A stretch of DNA of 64,000 bases from Mangifera indica (GCF_011075055.1 NC_058140.1:12150668-12214667); one strand, 5' to 3'. Positions 24,007-38,622 are shown, counted from the stretch's first letter. A program made the numbers and translations. The notes: generated from the letters alone by a model not told the origin.

Positions 24007-27000
24007 GTACAAACGCTCTTAAGACACAAACACCTGTTCTGGTTTTGGTTAGATTTTTGCTTTGTTATTAAAATGGAAGATAATTAAGAAGATATATCAT
24101 TAGTCGACAGACAAACCAAGATATTCTTCTTTATTCATTAATGTGCAATGGTGGGACCAAGTTAGTGGATAAGGTTCAGATTTTTTTAATGATATTTTCG
24201 AATTTTATCGGTTGTCATTTGATGAGATTGAATAATTGCCGTTGATTATGTTAACTTTCTTCCAGGATGCCGTGTGGAACCGGCACACTGGTTTGGAGAG
24301 CTGGTTCATAAAACGCGGCGTATCGTGAATCCATGGGCAGATAGTTGTGATTTCAATGAGCCCCAATCTTTAGCTTTGAACCGGCCCAAATGTGTCAGTG
24401 AAACAGGTCTCCAGGCCCTAAATATTTTATGCTGTAATTAAAAATAAATAAATATAATATATGTTAAAATAACATGCCATAATAATAATAACAAAATCCT
24501 CATTCGCATCAATTATCGTGGATTAATGTAACTATTTTGTGACAGTTGTCAAGAATAGATTATTGTTGTGGGCATTTTCTTAAATAACAAAATTATGTGT
24601 GTATATTTTATATATATAATTTAGATATATAAATAATATATTATTATATAATTAAATAATTTTAAATTAAAAATAAAATAATTTTCAATCATATTATTAA
24701 ATATCATCTGTATACTCAAATTATGTATCAAAAATATGTACATATAATATTGTTTTTTCTTATATATATATATATATGATTGAGCAATTATTTCCTAACT
24801 TAGGGTTATAATTGATTCATATCGATTACCCCAATTGTGTAGAACGTAAATTAATTTGTACTAACAAGAAATATATTGAATAGTGATGAAATTTAGTGCA
24901 ATAGATTATGAACAATTAAATATGGTTCAATCTGTTACTCAAAAGCATATATGAATTTATAAAAAAAAAAATATTAAGGTAGAATTAAATACAAAAACAA
25001 TAATATAATGAATCTCGATAATTTTTGTTATTGTTGGGAGATTGTGTACTCCTGAAATAGTAAAAGAGTATTACAATTCGATTGTAATTGATGGTATCAT
25101 AAAAAGTGGTTTCATAATAATAGGAAACGATATTTGTATCTTGAAGAAGTTTGGAGCATTGTGATAATTGTCAAGTTTTCTTCTTCCGTATGTTTCTGAA
25201 TGTGAAGTTTTTTTTTTTTTTTGGCACCTTAAGTCCACTCACATACAAGTGTCACGTCTGATTATTAATCATGTAGCTTGTTGTTACTATCTTATGACTA
25301 ATTGTCTATTAAGTGTCAAATTCGTGAGTTTAACCAAGGAATAGTTTTGACCACATGACAATAATAAACGTTGTTTTGTTTGTAGGAGAAAATACAACTT
25401 TAAGATCCATTAGATTTTTTATTCACCTTGATTAGCATAATATTTAAATATAATATATTTGGTATTTTAAGTGTTATGCTGAAAAATTCTTCTTTAACCA
25501 AACTCACGAAACACTTGAAAATACAACTAATTAAAAGATTAGCAACAAACAACCCAACATATAGTTAAACATCTCTTGTTTTGAAAAAGCAATCTATCAG
25601 CTTATTTTCTTGTCATATTTCTCATCCATAGTGGAAGGCAATAAACTCTTGTCATAACAGATCACAATCATTATCTTAACCTCATGTAACATAATAAGAA
25701 GTTATTTGTTTGAATTTAAAATTGAAATGTAGCCAATCAGATTGTAACGTTCCATTTTCATCTTATTAATATACATAATCATCGAAAAAGAGGGGTAAAG
25801 AAGAAAAAAGATAAATAGAATGGATTTATGTAGTGAAAATAGCTAACATCCATCACTTTAGATAAGATAGGACAAGGGATATGGATCTCAACAATTCTAG
25901 CTAAAATCAATTTCTTCTCAGGATAAAATTTTTTATAAATTGATTCCTCACTTAGTTGAAATATTTTCTTAGAGTTTTTAATAACACAATTATAGATGTA
26001 AACTCTCAAGTTACGGGACGAACTATGTTAAAACATTTTATGTGTTTAATCCCCACACATTATTCATTATACTCATAAAAGTGGATTGATTAACTAAATC
26101 TAATAGTTGTCATTGTAGTTATTTTGAACAAGATTTGGAATTGTATATATCAGTTGTTGGCGGGAAATCACAACAATTGTTTAGCGCTAAAATGGGGGCT
26201 CCTTATTAGAGTTGTTGTTTTAAAGCCAATCATCAAGGCTAAATTTGTAATTTTATTATAACAATGTCTCATGTTTTAAGAGTAGTTGACATTTTTTCAT
26301 TTATTTCTGCATGTGTGTGTGTTAGTGATAAATGTCATTAAATTAGTAAAACTGTGACAATGAGATCAATTATAGCTTGATTGTAAGGATTCTATAAACA
26401 TATATGATAGCTAATCTAGAAACATCTATAGACTTATCATTATCCTAATCAAGAGCATAAATAATGATGTAAGGTTATCACAATCAAATAATTCTACCAA
26501 ATGACAGTGACAAAACTCATATGCCAAGATTGTTTTTGACAATCTAATTTAACACGTGAGTGTATATTAACTATATATTTACTATATTGTTCTGTTAGAT
26601 GATTTCATATAGATGACATATAGATAACAATCCCAGTGTTAGTAGAATAGATACTCTAATGAACAGTGGAACTATCATATTTAAACTTGATATTACCATT
26701 GCATTTCGTATTCCAATTGTTTAGTTTGACACTAGTTTAATGTAGCATTCTTATTAGATTTATCAATACGATAATTATTGATTATATCGAGAAGTATATT
26801 GAGGCTATAGTAGATTAGTATATGATTCATTACTCTTAGATATAAGAGATGATATTTCATAATGGTATTTGACTAATGAGTACAACCACTCAACTCGGTA
26901 CCTACAATGGGATTAGATTAGTTCAAGGGTATCTAAGATGAATACTATTTCTATTAATATAGTAGGAGATGAGAGAGATGTGGAAAAAAATAAACAAAAA

Positions 27001-27709
27001 AGATCTTTCCAACATAAATTTCTAGCATCCATTACTTGGTATGAGATAGGATGACTTTCTTAAAAATCCAACTATTCTCCTTTGATAATTCTCTAAAATC
27101 GAGTTTCAAGACATATTTTCTAGTAATTTTAGTTCACATATTGTTGGGACACTTTCTAAGAATTGTCAATAACATAATGATAGACTCAAGCTTTCAAACA
27201 ACAAACTGAATCTTATTAAAAACCTCTCTATATGTAATCTGTTCACATTGTTCATTGTTTTCATAATAATCTATAACAAAGTCAAATTCCTATAATTATA
27301 ATTTATCTTGTACAAAACTCGAAATTTAATATATAAATTATTAATAAGAAATAGAGTTAGATTCGATTTGAGTTTATTTGAGTTTGAACTTGAGTTCAGC
27401 TCAAACAAACTGAAAATAAGCTTGGCTCAAGCGAGCTCAAGTTTGAGCTTAATAATTAATATTTTTGAGCTCAAATTGGAGCTCGAGTTTAAGGGTATTT
27501 GGTTTATTTAGTTTTCAAATTTAAAAATTTTCAATATAAATTGATAAAAATGATATCGTTCTGATCAATATACATTTAAACGATCATATTTTAAAATTTT
27601 TTTATTCATTTATAATATCGAGCTAACTCTAATCATGTCAAATCAAACTCAAGTTTTAACAAACTCAAAATTGGTTTGATTGAAATCCATTCTAATGAGA
27701 AATCACAAC
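24007..27709. other. long AT-rich intergenic region with decayed repeats
   Basis: No gene is supported. This 3.7-kb part separates the divergent CBP1 and PX genes. An AT-rich foldback element lies at about 24590-24760. The blocks near 25780-26050 and 26960-27230 share scattered similarity (for example AGCATCCATTACTT next to GATAGGAT), which suggests old copies of one repeat. From 27360 to 27510 there is a run of GAGCTC/GAGTTT motifs related to the foldback element just downstream. Confidence 0.5.
24590..24760. repeat. AT-rich palindromic foldback repeat, copy 1
   Basis: Two arms in inverted orientation: left TTTAGATATATAAATAATAT and right ATACTCAAATTATGTATC, around an AAATTAAAAATAAAATAA centre. 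The same plan recurs near 37013, 37250, 57800, 59410 and 60700. No target duplication could be fixed. Confidence 0.6.
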
Positions 27710-28012
27710 TAGGGTTGGATTCGAGCCGAGCCGAGCTCGGGCTCGGCTCGGTTTTTTTATGGCCGGTTCGAGCTCGGCTCGGCTCGAGTTTGGCTCGTTT
27801 ACGGCTCGGTTCGGCTCATTTTTCATATCAAAACGGTACTGTTTTGTATATATATATAGATCAAAACGACGTCGTTTTGTATAAAAATTTTTTAAAAAAA
27901 ATTATCGAGCTAGCTCGAGCTCGATCGAGCCGAGCAGAGCCCGACTTGTTTCGAACTCGAACCGAGCCGAGCCGAGTTCGAGCTCGAACTGACTCAATTC
28001 GAATCCAGCCTT
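27710..28012. mobile_element. GC-rich foldback element with 9-bp target duplication
   Basis: 303 bp flanked by a perfect 9-bp direct repeat AATCACAAC (27701-27709 and 28013-28021). The ends are inverted: left GGTTGGATTCGAGCC and right, complementary, GGCTGGATTCGAATT. Both arms are dense in GAGCCGAGCC / GAGCTCGAG motifs, giving a strong hairpin in otherwise AT-rich DNA. The centre holds the palindrome AAAACGACGTCGTTTT. It has no coding capacity. The 9-bp duplication suggests Mutator-type mobilisation. Confidence 0.8.
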
Positions 28013-28021
28013 AATCACAAC

Positions 28022-28718
28022 AATACTCAACATTCACTACAATACTCAACATTCACTTTGAATTAAAGTTGGCAGAAAATTATAATAATTTAATTCAATT
28101 TTAAAAAGAGAACGAACTGATCCGATCAAATATGAAGGATAATGAGTTGGACCGGAATCAGAAATCAACCTGGCCACGCTGCCCACATGCCAACCAATCA
28201 AACTATATAAATTTACTTATGTTTTCTTTTAATATTTAATTTATGGGAATTTTCTATAATTTAATTTAATTTTTAATCCATGTCATTATCGAGAAACAAA
28301 AATTACCAATTATTTATATATATTTAACGTAACATACATTAATGATGTACGTGGCGACAAAGAGAGCAAGTTGGAGCAAAACTTTTCGGACAGTGAATAG
28401 AGACCAGAAGATCCAAAATTTACACGTGTAAAGTAACGGAGTCAAAATATTAACGGCGTTAACTCCATTCTTTCCCATCCCACGAATCAATTCCCTCTCG
28501 AAACCAAAAAACATATAAAATAAATTAACAAAACGGTTAACGAAATTAAAATTCAGATAGTCTCGTCTTCCATTGCTTCTCCGAAATGAATCGGTTTTTT
28601 CCGACCAAACATGGCCTTATTTTCTGCGATTATTGAGAGTGACAAAGATATATGTATTGATGTTTAATTTGATTTATGAATTTTATAATTAAAGTTTTGA
28701 TAAAGAATTGGAGAAACA
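28022..28718. promoter_or_regulatory. upstream region and 5' UTR of the PX gene
   Basis: AT-rich, holding the probable promoter and leader of the sorting nexin gene. A short direct repeat (CAATACTCAACATTCACT twice) begins just after the foldback element. A 16-codon upstream ORF starts at 28586 and stops at 28636, about 80 bp before the main ATG. Whether it lies in the mature leader is not known. Confidence 0.4.
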
Positions 28719-31700
28719 ATGAAGGCGATGGAGACGATACAGGATCTGATCGAGGAAGCCAAACTGCGAGCGGTGTGGTGGGCCTTGTGTATATTCACCT
28801 TCTGTTATTTCTTGTCTCGTAAGTTTCTCCGAAAACTCGGCCTTTGTTGTTGAATTTTGATTATGGATTTGTCCGGTTAAGTTACGCCGTCGTTTTTCAG
28901 CTGGAAATTAAGGTTATCGGATTTCGTCGCTGTTTTGGTGTTTTTTTTTTTTTAGGTTGCTATAGAAATTAATTGCTTGAAATTAAGGTTATCGGATTTT
29001 TTTTAAAAAAAGTTTTATTGATGTAAATTGGATAATCTAAGTGAACTAAGCTCAATGCTGATGAAATGAAGTAGGCGTTTTTTGATTAATTTCATTGCTT
29101 AGATTGTGTTTTTGAATTTTGAAGCAAACATAATACAGAGGACCTTATAAGCTTATTTAATTTGTTTTCGATTAAGGGTCTAATTAGCTTACCGTATTGC
29201 AGATTATTTTTATACATTTGTTTGCTTTTGTATTATTAATGCAGATACAAGTACGTCAATGTGGATGAATTTGCCTATATCCATACTTATAGTTTGTTCT
29301 CTACGAATTTTATCTAATGAGGTGGAATTCTCATGGAAGGTTAAAAGAGTGCATCCACAAACTTATTTATCCAGGTTGGGGAAGAAACAGTTGTCTACCG
29401 ATGATTCTCGGCTTTCTAATGCACCACCCTTGCCAAGATGGAAGCGGAAAATTGATTCTCCTATTGTGGAGGCTGCAATTAATGATTTTATAGATAAAAT
29501 TTTGAAGGATTTTGTTGTTGATTTATGGTATTCAGAAATTACTCCAGATAAGGAAGCCCCAGAGCTAATGCGAACTATAATCATGGATGCTATTGGTGAA
29601 ATATCAGGAAGGGTCAAAGAGATAAACCTTGTTGACCTGCTAACAAGGTATATATGCAATTTTTTTTGTAAGAAATTTTTTTTTTGTGAGTTTAGGAAAC
29701 TTCAATCAAGCTTGAAATTATTTGGTATGAACACAATCTAATTACTGTTGTTATGTTACAGTGATATAGTAGATTTAATAGGGGAACACTTAGATCTTTT
29801 TAGAAGAAACCAAGCTGCTATTGGTGTTGATGTTATGGGAACGCTGTCCTCTGAGGAGCGTGATGAAAGATTGAAACATCATCTTATGGTCTCTAAGGAG
29901 CTTCATCCGGCATTGATATCTCCTGAGAGTGAGTACAAGGTCCGATTGAAGAGTTATCTTAAAATTTCAGTTTTATCTTGACCAATTTTTGTATTCCCTT
30001 CTAATTTTTTTTACAATATCGTAGGTTCTTCAACGGATATTTAGTGGAGTGCTAGCTGTAGTGCTACGACAACGAGAAGCTCAATGCCCCATTGTTCGAA
30101 CAATTGCTAGGGAGCTTGTAACTTGTTTGGTGATGCAACCTATTATGAATTTAGCAAGTCCAATGTAAGTTTTATAATGATTCTTGTTTCTTTTTATCAA
30201 TATTTTACAGCTTTAATTTATTTCTCTTATGCTTGGTTTGGGTGCAAAGTTTTTAATTTTTCAAAATTGGTAGCATAGTTTTTCACTTAGTTTTTGCTTG
30301 AAGATTGAACAACTTTCGTCCTAAGTGTACGGTTTAAGTGGAGGTTAGATTGAGAATTATTTAGATTTCAGTTCTTTCAAGGCGTAAGAATGGCTGGATT
30401 TAAGTTCTATTTGAATCATAAGAAAAAGAAAATTACACAAGTATGTTGTCATGAATCATTCTGCCTTATGTCCATAGGACTGTGTGTATTGATTATTTAT
30501 GAAATTAGGTAGGACTGAGGGTGCCAGTTGTGGACCTGGGCCTGGACCACATTGATCTAACTTCTTCTACTTTTATTCATTATTTCTTTTTAAATGGAAC
30601 AATTTATGAAATAATTCTAGTACTCTCATGGACATCATTACAACTCCGATATTCATTTCTTAATACTATAAATGTTACATTCATTGTCATTTAAGTAAAG
30701 CTTGAATTGATTATTTTACTTAATTGCAATACCTAACCATTTGATAAAATCTCATTGGCCAGATATATCAACGAAGTGATTGAAATCATTTTACTTTCAA
30801 TTAGAGATGATAATGGAGATTTTCTATCAAAGCCATATTCTTCTTTGAATAATCAAGGGAGAGATATGACTTTGGTTAAATTCGGTGATCAAAGAGAAAC
30901 ATCTTTGGATAACAATACATACTTGGAAGATATGCGTCTGCGTTCAGCTGATTGGGCACAAGTGCTGAAGGCTGTCACTGAAAAAAGAGATGAAGTTCTT
31001 ACCCCTGAAAATCTTGAGAACATGTGGACAAAGGGAAGAAATTATAAGAGGAAAGAGCAGAAAAGTGTAAAAGCAGGAGTTGAAAAACATGTAATTAATA
31101 CTGCTGTGGCTACTGGAAATATGGGGAAAGAAATGTCTAGCAACTGGACTGAGCCATGTGCTGGAGCAGATGATAAATCTGTGTTACGGCTAACAGTGGG
31201 ATTAGGTTCTAACACTCAATTAATTGATAGGAATGAAAATGGGACACATTTGCACCAGAGTTTTGATAAATCATCGTCATTTGATGAAGGACGTGCTGTT
31301 GCTGTATTGGAAGACATTAATAATCTTGGTGCTGATGGAAATAAAAATAGGCTTAAGAGATCCAATAGTACTTCTGCTCTTAAAGTCCTACCTGATGCCA
31401 AGAAGGCTTTTACTGGAGATAGTGAGGGGCCCGTTGTTGCTGAGTCCTGCAGCCCAGATCTTGGTAGGTGTAGGGAAGAATATAGGGGTATGAATGCTTC
31501 TGATATAATAGTCCGAAGTGAGGGACAACATGTTGCTAAGCTTAAGTGCCGGGTGAGCATTTACTTTTTTTGTTAAAGATTGTTGTGCACGTTAGAAAAT
31601 GAACTGCTGGTGGAATCCTTGTTCTGCACAGTATTGAAATAAGAGCTGTTTCTTGAGCTTATGTATGTAGATGATTCTCATGATCGAACACTTTCTTCAA

Positions 31701-34700
31701 ATCATGGTTGAATCTTAAATTCTTTTTTCTTATGTGCTACAGATTATAGGAGCTTATTTTGAGAAACTTGGATCAAAATCTTTTGCAGTTTATTCAATTG
31801 CAGTGACAGATTCAGAAAACAGAACTTGGTTTGTGAAAAGAAGGTTTAATTCTTGCCTTTTTCTTAATTAAAATATCACTTTTTCCTGGTGCACTTTTAT
31901 GTTGTTTGATAGGTTGCAACAGGCTACCTGACTCTTTCTTGTTTTCTTTGTCTCTTTTCAGGTATAGGAATTTTGAACGACTGCATCGGCATCTTAAAGA
32001 AATTCCTAATTACACATTACATCTACCTCCCAAAAGGATATTCTCCTCAAGCACTGAGGATGCTTTTGTTCATCAGCGCTGTATTCAGCTCGATAAATAT
32101 CTGCAAGTATTATAAGTTCTCCTCTGTCTTGTTCTTCAGAATGTTGTTTTTCCCCTGTTGCTTTAATCTTTGTTGCCTTTATGCAGGATCTCCTGTCTAT
32201 AGCTAATGTTGCTGAACAGCATGAAGTGTGGGATTTTTTAAGTGTTACCTCAAAGGTGTGCATCTTCGTGACATTTAGGGCTTTATTTTTAGTTGAACAT
32301 AGTGTCACTGACTTTCTTAGTCATATCTGAATCATGGTAATTGCCTCTGTTTTTTTGAAGAATTACTCTTTTGGAAAATCTTCATCAGCAATGAGAACCC
32401 TGGCAGGTATGTGTTTTTTTTTTATTAGTTGTATGTTAGCCTAGTTGCTTTTGTTTAGAGCTTTTCAAAGTGAGCATCAATCATTTGGGATGCTTTGCTT
32501 CTTCCCATTTGTTGTATTTATGTTATTTTTTATTTTTTTTTCATCTGGGACTTGATTTCCACTTTTGAATGAAGGTTTGATGCCTATCTTTTTGGTCTAC
32601 CTTCTTCTATCACTGTTCTAAAATATGCACTTTTTTATTCACTATAATGGTCTGCTTCTGATGACTATTTTATTTGCAATTTGTCGTGCGTTTGTTGCTG
32701 CTGCATAAATATATTTTTGTTTGTAGGGGTTGCTACCTCTTTTATGTACTTCTAGAGGCTTATTACGTGTATAACAGTGGGTCTTCAACATCCCCTTGTG
32801 GAATATACCTATTTTACTTCTAGGAAATTGCCTTATGGTTTCACTAGCAAAATTAAAGTTCTCAACTGCTGATATCCTATATTTGTTTCTTAGCTATAGA
32901 AACTGCTGATATCCTATGACAAAACTATATTTCGGGAATTTTTTATTATTGTGATTTTGAACTCATTGCTTTCTGAAATATAATTTTGATTGCCAGATTT
33001 ATTCAATTTTATGATCATTCTGCTTATCACTCTCATAGAACATCTTATGTGTGTGTATATATATATATATGAAACAGTAAATGTGGATGATGCTGTGGAT
33101 GATATTGTACGGCAGTTTAGAGGAGTTTCAGATGGTTTAATGAGAAAAGTTGTAGGTTCATCTCTCAACCTTGATGAAGCCTCTTCCTCATACGGTAGAA
33201 ACTTTTCATTCAAGGCAGATGAGATATGTACTCATATTACAAGGCAAAGTACCCCCGAAACAGTTAATAGCTTTTCTGATCATGAAGAAGGTGGTAAAGA
33301 CGAAAGCTATGGCCATGAGAAAGTCACATCTAGTACACAAGATAGTGGTCGGCATTCAGATAATGAATTGAACTCAAAGGGTTTCCCACCTCAGGTAATG
33401 AAACATGGTGAAGATGCTAAAAACCTAGATTTGGCAAGAAAACACAGTTCTGATGCAAAATCTGAACGGTTTGCCCATGGTGGATCACCTATGGCCAAAT
33501 TTTCGGCAACTCCTGATCATTTGGAAGACCCAATTGGAATGCCACCAGAGGTATCATGCATTTCGTTGGCATCATTATTGTTATACTTTATATTTCCTGA
33601 AGTACCTATCTTATTTTGATGTAGCATAAAACTATTTCTTAGTTGTTTTACTTTCTTAGATCTGTCTCTGGGATGCTGATTTTTGTTGCTTTACCATAAA
33701 CATTGGGCATAGGTTAAAAACAATGTGACTTAAGACAGTGATATCATTTTCATCATATTCACAGTCTTCTCTCTCTTCTATGTATTTCCTTCTGGGAACT
33801 GTTGGTTGCAAGATTGAGAAGAATATGATCTCAAAAGATAATTTTCAATGGTAGTTGATCTATGGATTTTGCAGTGACTATTTTAGTAACACTGGGAGCT
33901 TGACATAGATGTTAACTAGCATTTTATGTGGACTATCCTGAAGATGCAGTTATGATCTTAAAGATTTTAAGTGTAAGAATATAGATTATAAAGGGTGGGG
34001 CCATAGCAATGATGATGATTCCAGTAGTTATTTGATTGGTTAATTAAGTATATATGATGTTTTTAGAGTTAGGAATATTTTCAATTGTTTGTTTTCTCTA
34101 TTGTTGTGCTCGTCTTATATACTCCTTTTGGCATTTTTAATGCTATTTTATTTACTGTTTCGAGAGACTCATTCTTTCTGATTGCATATCTGGAGATGTT
34201 AGTAATATTTGTTATTGTTTTCATGCAGTGGACTCCGTCTAAAGTAAGTGTGCCTCTGTTAAATCTGGTTGACACGGTTTTTCAGCTAAAGAGAAGAGGC
34301 TGGCTAAGGTGGGTAAAGCCTTATACTTCTCCAGATATGGTGAATTTATTTTTTGCTTCTAAATTTGAAAATTTTGTCAATGCACTGAGCCTGTCATGCA
34401 TCTTAATTTTAGACTAGTAACCAAATCAAACATGAATGCTGAGCACAATAGAAGTCCTTATATCAATAAAAATCAACAATCAAAGTGAATCCTAGTTAAC
34501 GTGGAAGTGAAATGATACTGGAATAAATGCCGTAGAACTTACCCTGCATCAATATGGTGGATGTGGTATTTTAGTGCGGAAGACTGTCTTTTTTTTGTTG
34601 TAATTTTTTCCAACTAATTTCTTTTTCTTATGTCTCCTCTATGTTTTCATATTTTGCACTTGTAACTGATCATTTTTCCCCTGTCATTTTCTGTCTAGAA

Positions 34701-36515
34701 GCTGCCCTTTGGTTTTTTCTGTTCGTGTGGTTTTTGTGCTACTACCTTCGTGTTCTTTCCTTTAAATAAATGATTTTGAATATTCCTTTGGTTTTATTCT
34801 TTTTGGAATTTCTTGGTTTGCTCATTGTTAGTTGGAATTATTTTATGTGAACAAATACCTTAAGGAATTCATCACATGCTGCCCAAACCAATAAGAGCCA
34901 TACCTGGAATTTACTGAGTGCTTCCTTACATGTACATGACAATTGTTCACCTTTCTAGGTTTTCTATCTCAATTCCTCTTGCCTGCATGCAGTTGTCTTG
35001 TCTTTGGCAGTGTTATTCCAGTATCACACTTATTGCAGCAGTATTGGGCTTTGATTTACCCTGCAACAGTTAATAATTGGTGTTTGGCATGTGCTTATTT
35101 TGTTTGATGTAGAAGACAGGTCTTTTGGATATCAAAGCAAATACTGCAGCTGTTAATGGAAGATGCTATTGACGACTGGATCTTGAGACAAATTTATTGG
35201 GTTCGAAGGGAAGACATTATTGCTCAAGGAATTCGGTGGATTCAAGATGTAAGGACTGAACTGGTTAGAGAGAATCATAGCTCTGCTTAGAGATTTGATT
35301 TTTTATTTCATTTTTCTAATTACAGATTCCTTTCAGGTTCTCTGGCCTGGTGGCACATTTTTTATACCAATGGGGAATATTCAAAGCAAACTCGATGATG
35401 CTCAAGCAGACCAGAAATTTTTTCAGGGTGGAAACCAATCTGGTGGCCACAGGGCCTCAAAGTCAGTGTCCTTTGAGGAACAACTTGAAGCTGCTCGGAG
35501 AGCAAGTGATCTCAAGAAAATGCTCTTAGGTAAGTTACTCTTCTCTTTAAAGACCTACATCTAATCGTGGTCACTTATTTTGTACTTCAGCCTCGATTTT
35601 CGGCCTGTGGTATTCTTTGCAAATTTTATTTCTTCAAAATGGCCTTTTTCTGGTCTGCTAGTATGCCTTTTATTTCTTTTAACTTGTTTTGGAGTTACTA
35701 TTTCCCTACTTGATTAAGCAATATTTGATACTCTTTTGTTTCTGAATTCATGCCTTGGGCTTTAGTAGTCTAGACTTTTACCACGTATCACCAATGCTTC
35801 TTCAGTGAAGCAAGCTGAAGCAAAATTTCTGTTTCCAGTTTGGTCAAGAACCTCTTATGCTCGCCTGAGGAGAAACTAATTCTTCATATTTTGATATCTC
35901 ATTGACAATTTTGTATATTTATCAAAAGTTATTTGTCAAACCATGATCTTTGGAAGAAATTGAGCATGGATACCTGCACAAGCAAATTTCTGCATCCTGC
36001 GAGCGGAATTTCTGCATGGATGTGGAACCATGAACTCTGTTCTTATTTCCTATTTTGACTGATGATGATTTCTCTACTGTTGTGAAGATTCACAAAAGTC
36101 CTTGTGCCATTGAGAAACTACTTGACTGATTATTTCTACTAACCACTTGAGCCGACCTTTAACTCATTATTCTTTCCTTTTGTTAGAGGGAGCTCCAACT
36201 GCCTTGGTCAGCTTGATCGGGGCTAAGCAGTACAAGCGGTGTGCCAAAGACATATATTATTTCACTCAGGTTAGTCCTCTTACTCAATTACGCCATGTGC
36301 TGTGACACTTATTTTTTCTCCTTTTTTCTTGTGCTTATTAATTGTTTGATGGTCTAATTTGATATAACATCTATAATTTATGATTACTGCAGTCTACCAT
36401 ATGTGTAAAGCAACTTGCATACGCAATACTTGAACTCATAATCATATCGGTGTTCCCAGAGTTGCGGGATCTCATACTAAACCTTCATGAGAAGATGCGA
36501 GTTCCACCGGCATAA
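28719..36515 (+). CDS. PXA-PX-Nexin_C sorting nexin, membrane anchored
   Basis: Fifteen exons, all GT-AG: 28719-28818, 29245-29647, 29762-29939, 30025-30164, 30763-31552, 31743-31843, 31962-32106, 32187-32255, 32361-32406, 33078-33550, 34229-34308, 35113-35248, 35337-35529, 36187-36269, 36393-36515; 1019 aa in frame. Two hydrophobic segments lie at about residues 14-34 and 40-60. A PXA domain follows (about 97-280), then a charged linker, the phosphoinositide-binding PX domain (about 535-640, with WFVKRRYRNFERLHRHL and LPPKR), a Ser/Asp-rich linker, and Nexin_C (about 820-975). Animal relatives SNX13/14 carry an RGS domain between PXA and PX; none is evident here, so the layout is closer to SNX19. 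Likely role: membrane contact or endosome-vacuole lipid and protein sorting. It matches At2g15900 by memory. The first exon lies within 500 bp of a CpG-rich foldback element. Confidence 0.92.
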
Positions 36516-37779
36516 TAAAGCCCTAACAACACTTTCTGGTGCATATTTTCAATGACATTTCATGTGAATATCATAATACAGACAAGAGAGATTCTTTACT
36601 GGTTAGTCGCATGGAAATTTGTTTAGAACTCTGGGAATAGTTTGGCAATTGTACATTAGAGCCTGTATAGAAACAAGAAAAAGAAATGCTTGTATTCAAG
36701 CGAATTCCCCCAGTGGAGGGGATTTTGTTATCTTGCATAGTCGACAAAATACTGATGAGACTATCAATTGATTCTTTCATTATCATTCATCATCCAGTTC
36801 ATTTATTTTAGTTGCATGTTTAAAAACTAAATTATCCCATTACACAGAATCAAGGCTGACTCCCAAGAAAGGCCCCTTGGATATCGATGAGTTAAGAATT
36901 TGGGTTCCGCATATTGCCCTCTTTATTTGCCTGATTTCTGCTGGTTATTCATTATGGTCAATGGTTCCAGGATTTGTTTGATTTAAAAAAAAAAAAAAAG
37001 TTAAATAATAAAACTATATCTATACAATTTTAAGTATATAATTGAATATATAAATTCAGTAAAATTATGTTTACATATTTTTTAGTATATAAATAATATA
37101 TTATTAAATGATTGAATTTTATTATATTCGTAATTGAAATTCATCGAATCATATAATGACATTTTATTTATATATCTAGTTGTGTATTTAAAAGTATATG
37201 TATATAATATTGCTCTTTTATAAGTTTGTTCGGCTTCTTACAGTTGAGGATTATATGCATTAATGTTTGCATAATATCATGTACATACAATTTTAAATAC
37301 ACAATTAAATATGCAAATAATACGTCATTATGTAATAGAGTGTGTATTATCTTTAATTCAAAATCGCTTATCTATATGATGACACATAATTTATTCAAAC
37401 AACTTTGAGGTATACAATTGGTTATATAGATAAAGTGTGATTTGGTAATTTTAAATTAAAGATATAGTATCATTCAATTACATAATGATATATTATTTTA
37501 GTACTCAATTATATATTTAAAAGTGTGTGAATATAATTTTTTTTAAATGAAATAGAAGAAAAATAAAATTTGATGGGTAAGAAGCAAGAGACTAATGATC
37601 AAAACTAGCCCAGAATTACCGTAGCCAGTCGATTTTTGATTCAGAAATCTATTAGGTGTTGACAGAGAACAGAAATTGAACTCTAGTCTGCTTGCAATTG
37701 CTATTATGCTATGTGCTTACAGGGAAAAAAAGAAGGCTTCTCACATTGGTAGGCCAGGCATGGCATCACGGAATTTACC
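36516..37779. other. intergenic, with AT-rich foldback repeats
   Basis: The left 250 bp are likely the 3' UTR of the PX gene. From 37010 to 37540 lie two or three tandem copies of the AT-rich palindromic repeat described at 24590. The right end is the 3' UTR of the next minus-strand gene. No coding region is supported. Confidence 0.5.
37013..37540. repeat. cluster of AT-rich palindromic foldback repeats
   Basis: Successive units begin around 37013, 37250 and 37400. They share the arms TATAAATAATATATTATTAAATGATTG and ATAATGACATT-TATTTATATATC-like motifs in inverted order. They are adjacent head-to-tail, suggesting nested or tandem insertion. Confidence 0.55.
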
Positions 37780-38622
37780 TTACAAATCAAACAAGGAAAA
37801 TTTCCTAAGATTTTCCACCTCATACCATGAATTCAGCACTTCTCTGCGTTCATCGGTGCCGGAAAATGTCAACTGTATGCTCAGGTTGCAGTCTGCCGGC
37901 CCCCCCTGTTTTTTACACTTTTTATTTGGCACTGCACACACCGTTTGGTTGAGGCAGACACTGGCATCTCCGCCGCACATTTCACACCCAAAGCTCTTCC
38001 AATACAAGTTCAGCAGAGTTCCCTCTTGGAATTCCAGGACCTGCAAAAAAAAAAAAACAAAAAAACCAATTATTTCTCGAAAGAATATGGAAAAAGTTTA
38101 CTTGCATTCCATGTTTATTGAGTTTTACCAATGTTAAAGTAGTGACTGTGTTGTCAGCGTCGGAGATTATCTGTGGAAGTGATCTTGCTGCATACCTTCT
38201 TCCGGCAAATGCCACCACGAACCCGCCTGCCAATTTCTGAAAAAGCAACACATTGTAATGTGGGCTGGTGAAATTTCATGCATTGATTTGATTCTTAGCT
38301 TGAATATAAATCGGTTATATATTATATATACCGGATTGTCGATGGTAAGGAGGGAAATCTCATCAACTTTGGGCCGGAAAACGGCGAATTGGGCACGTTT
38401 AGCGGCCAGGTTGAGACGCTTATCACAGGGTGAAAGTTGAATTTGATCAAGAAAGAACGATTCTTTTGATGAAAATGCAAGCCCCAATGTGAATCCATCG
38501 AATCTTTTAATTTTTGCATTATCACAAGGACTGAAAACAGCATTCGTATCATCTCCATCTGCAAAATTATTCATCATCCCCGCCACCAACATTACCACCA
38601 CCATCAAATCTCTCATCATCAT
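37780..38622 (-). CDS. secreted cysteine-rich Expp1-like protein
   Basis: Three exons: 38622-38332, 38236-38129 and 38040-37780, all phase 0, giving 219 aa. A short hydrophobic N-terminus (VVVMLVAGMMNNF) acts as the probable signal peptide. The mature part has eight cysteines: two SPCD motifs (SPCDNAKIKRFDGFTLGLAF and SPCDKRLNLA), then a C-terminal cluster beginning WKSFGCEMCGG with six. Conserved-looking blocks are KVDEISLLTID, VVAFAGRRYAARS, VLEFQEGTL and WYEVENLRKFSLFDL. From memory these match the plant family annotated Expp1 (for example At3g44150), of unknown function and predicted extracellular or apoplastic location. The ATG chosen starts the signal peptide; TTG upstream is not a credible start. 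Confidence 0.8.
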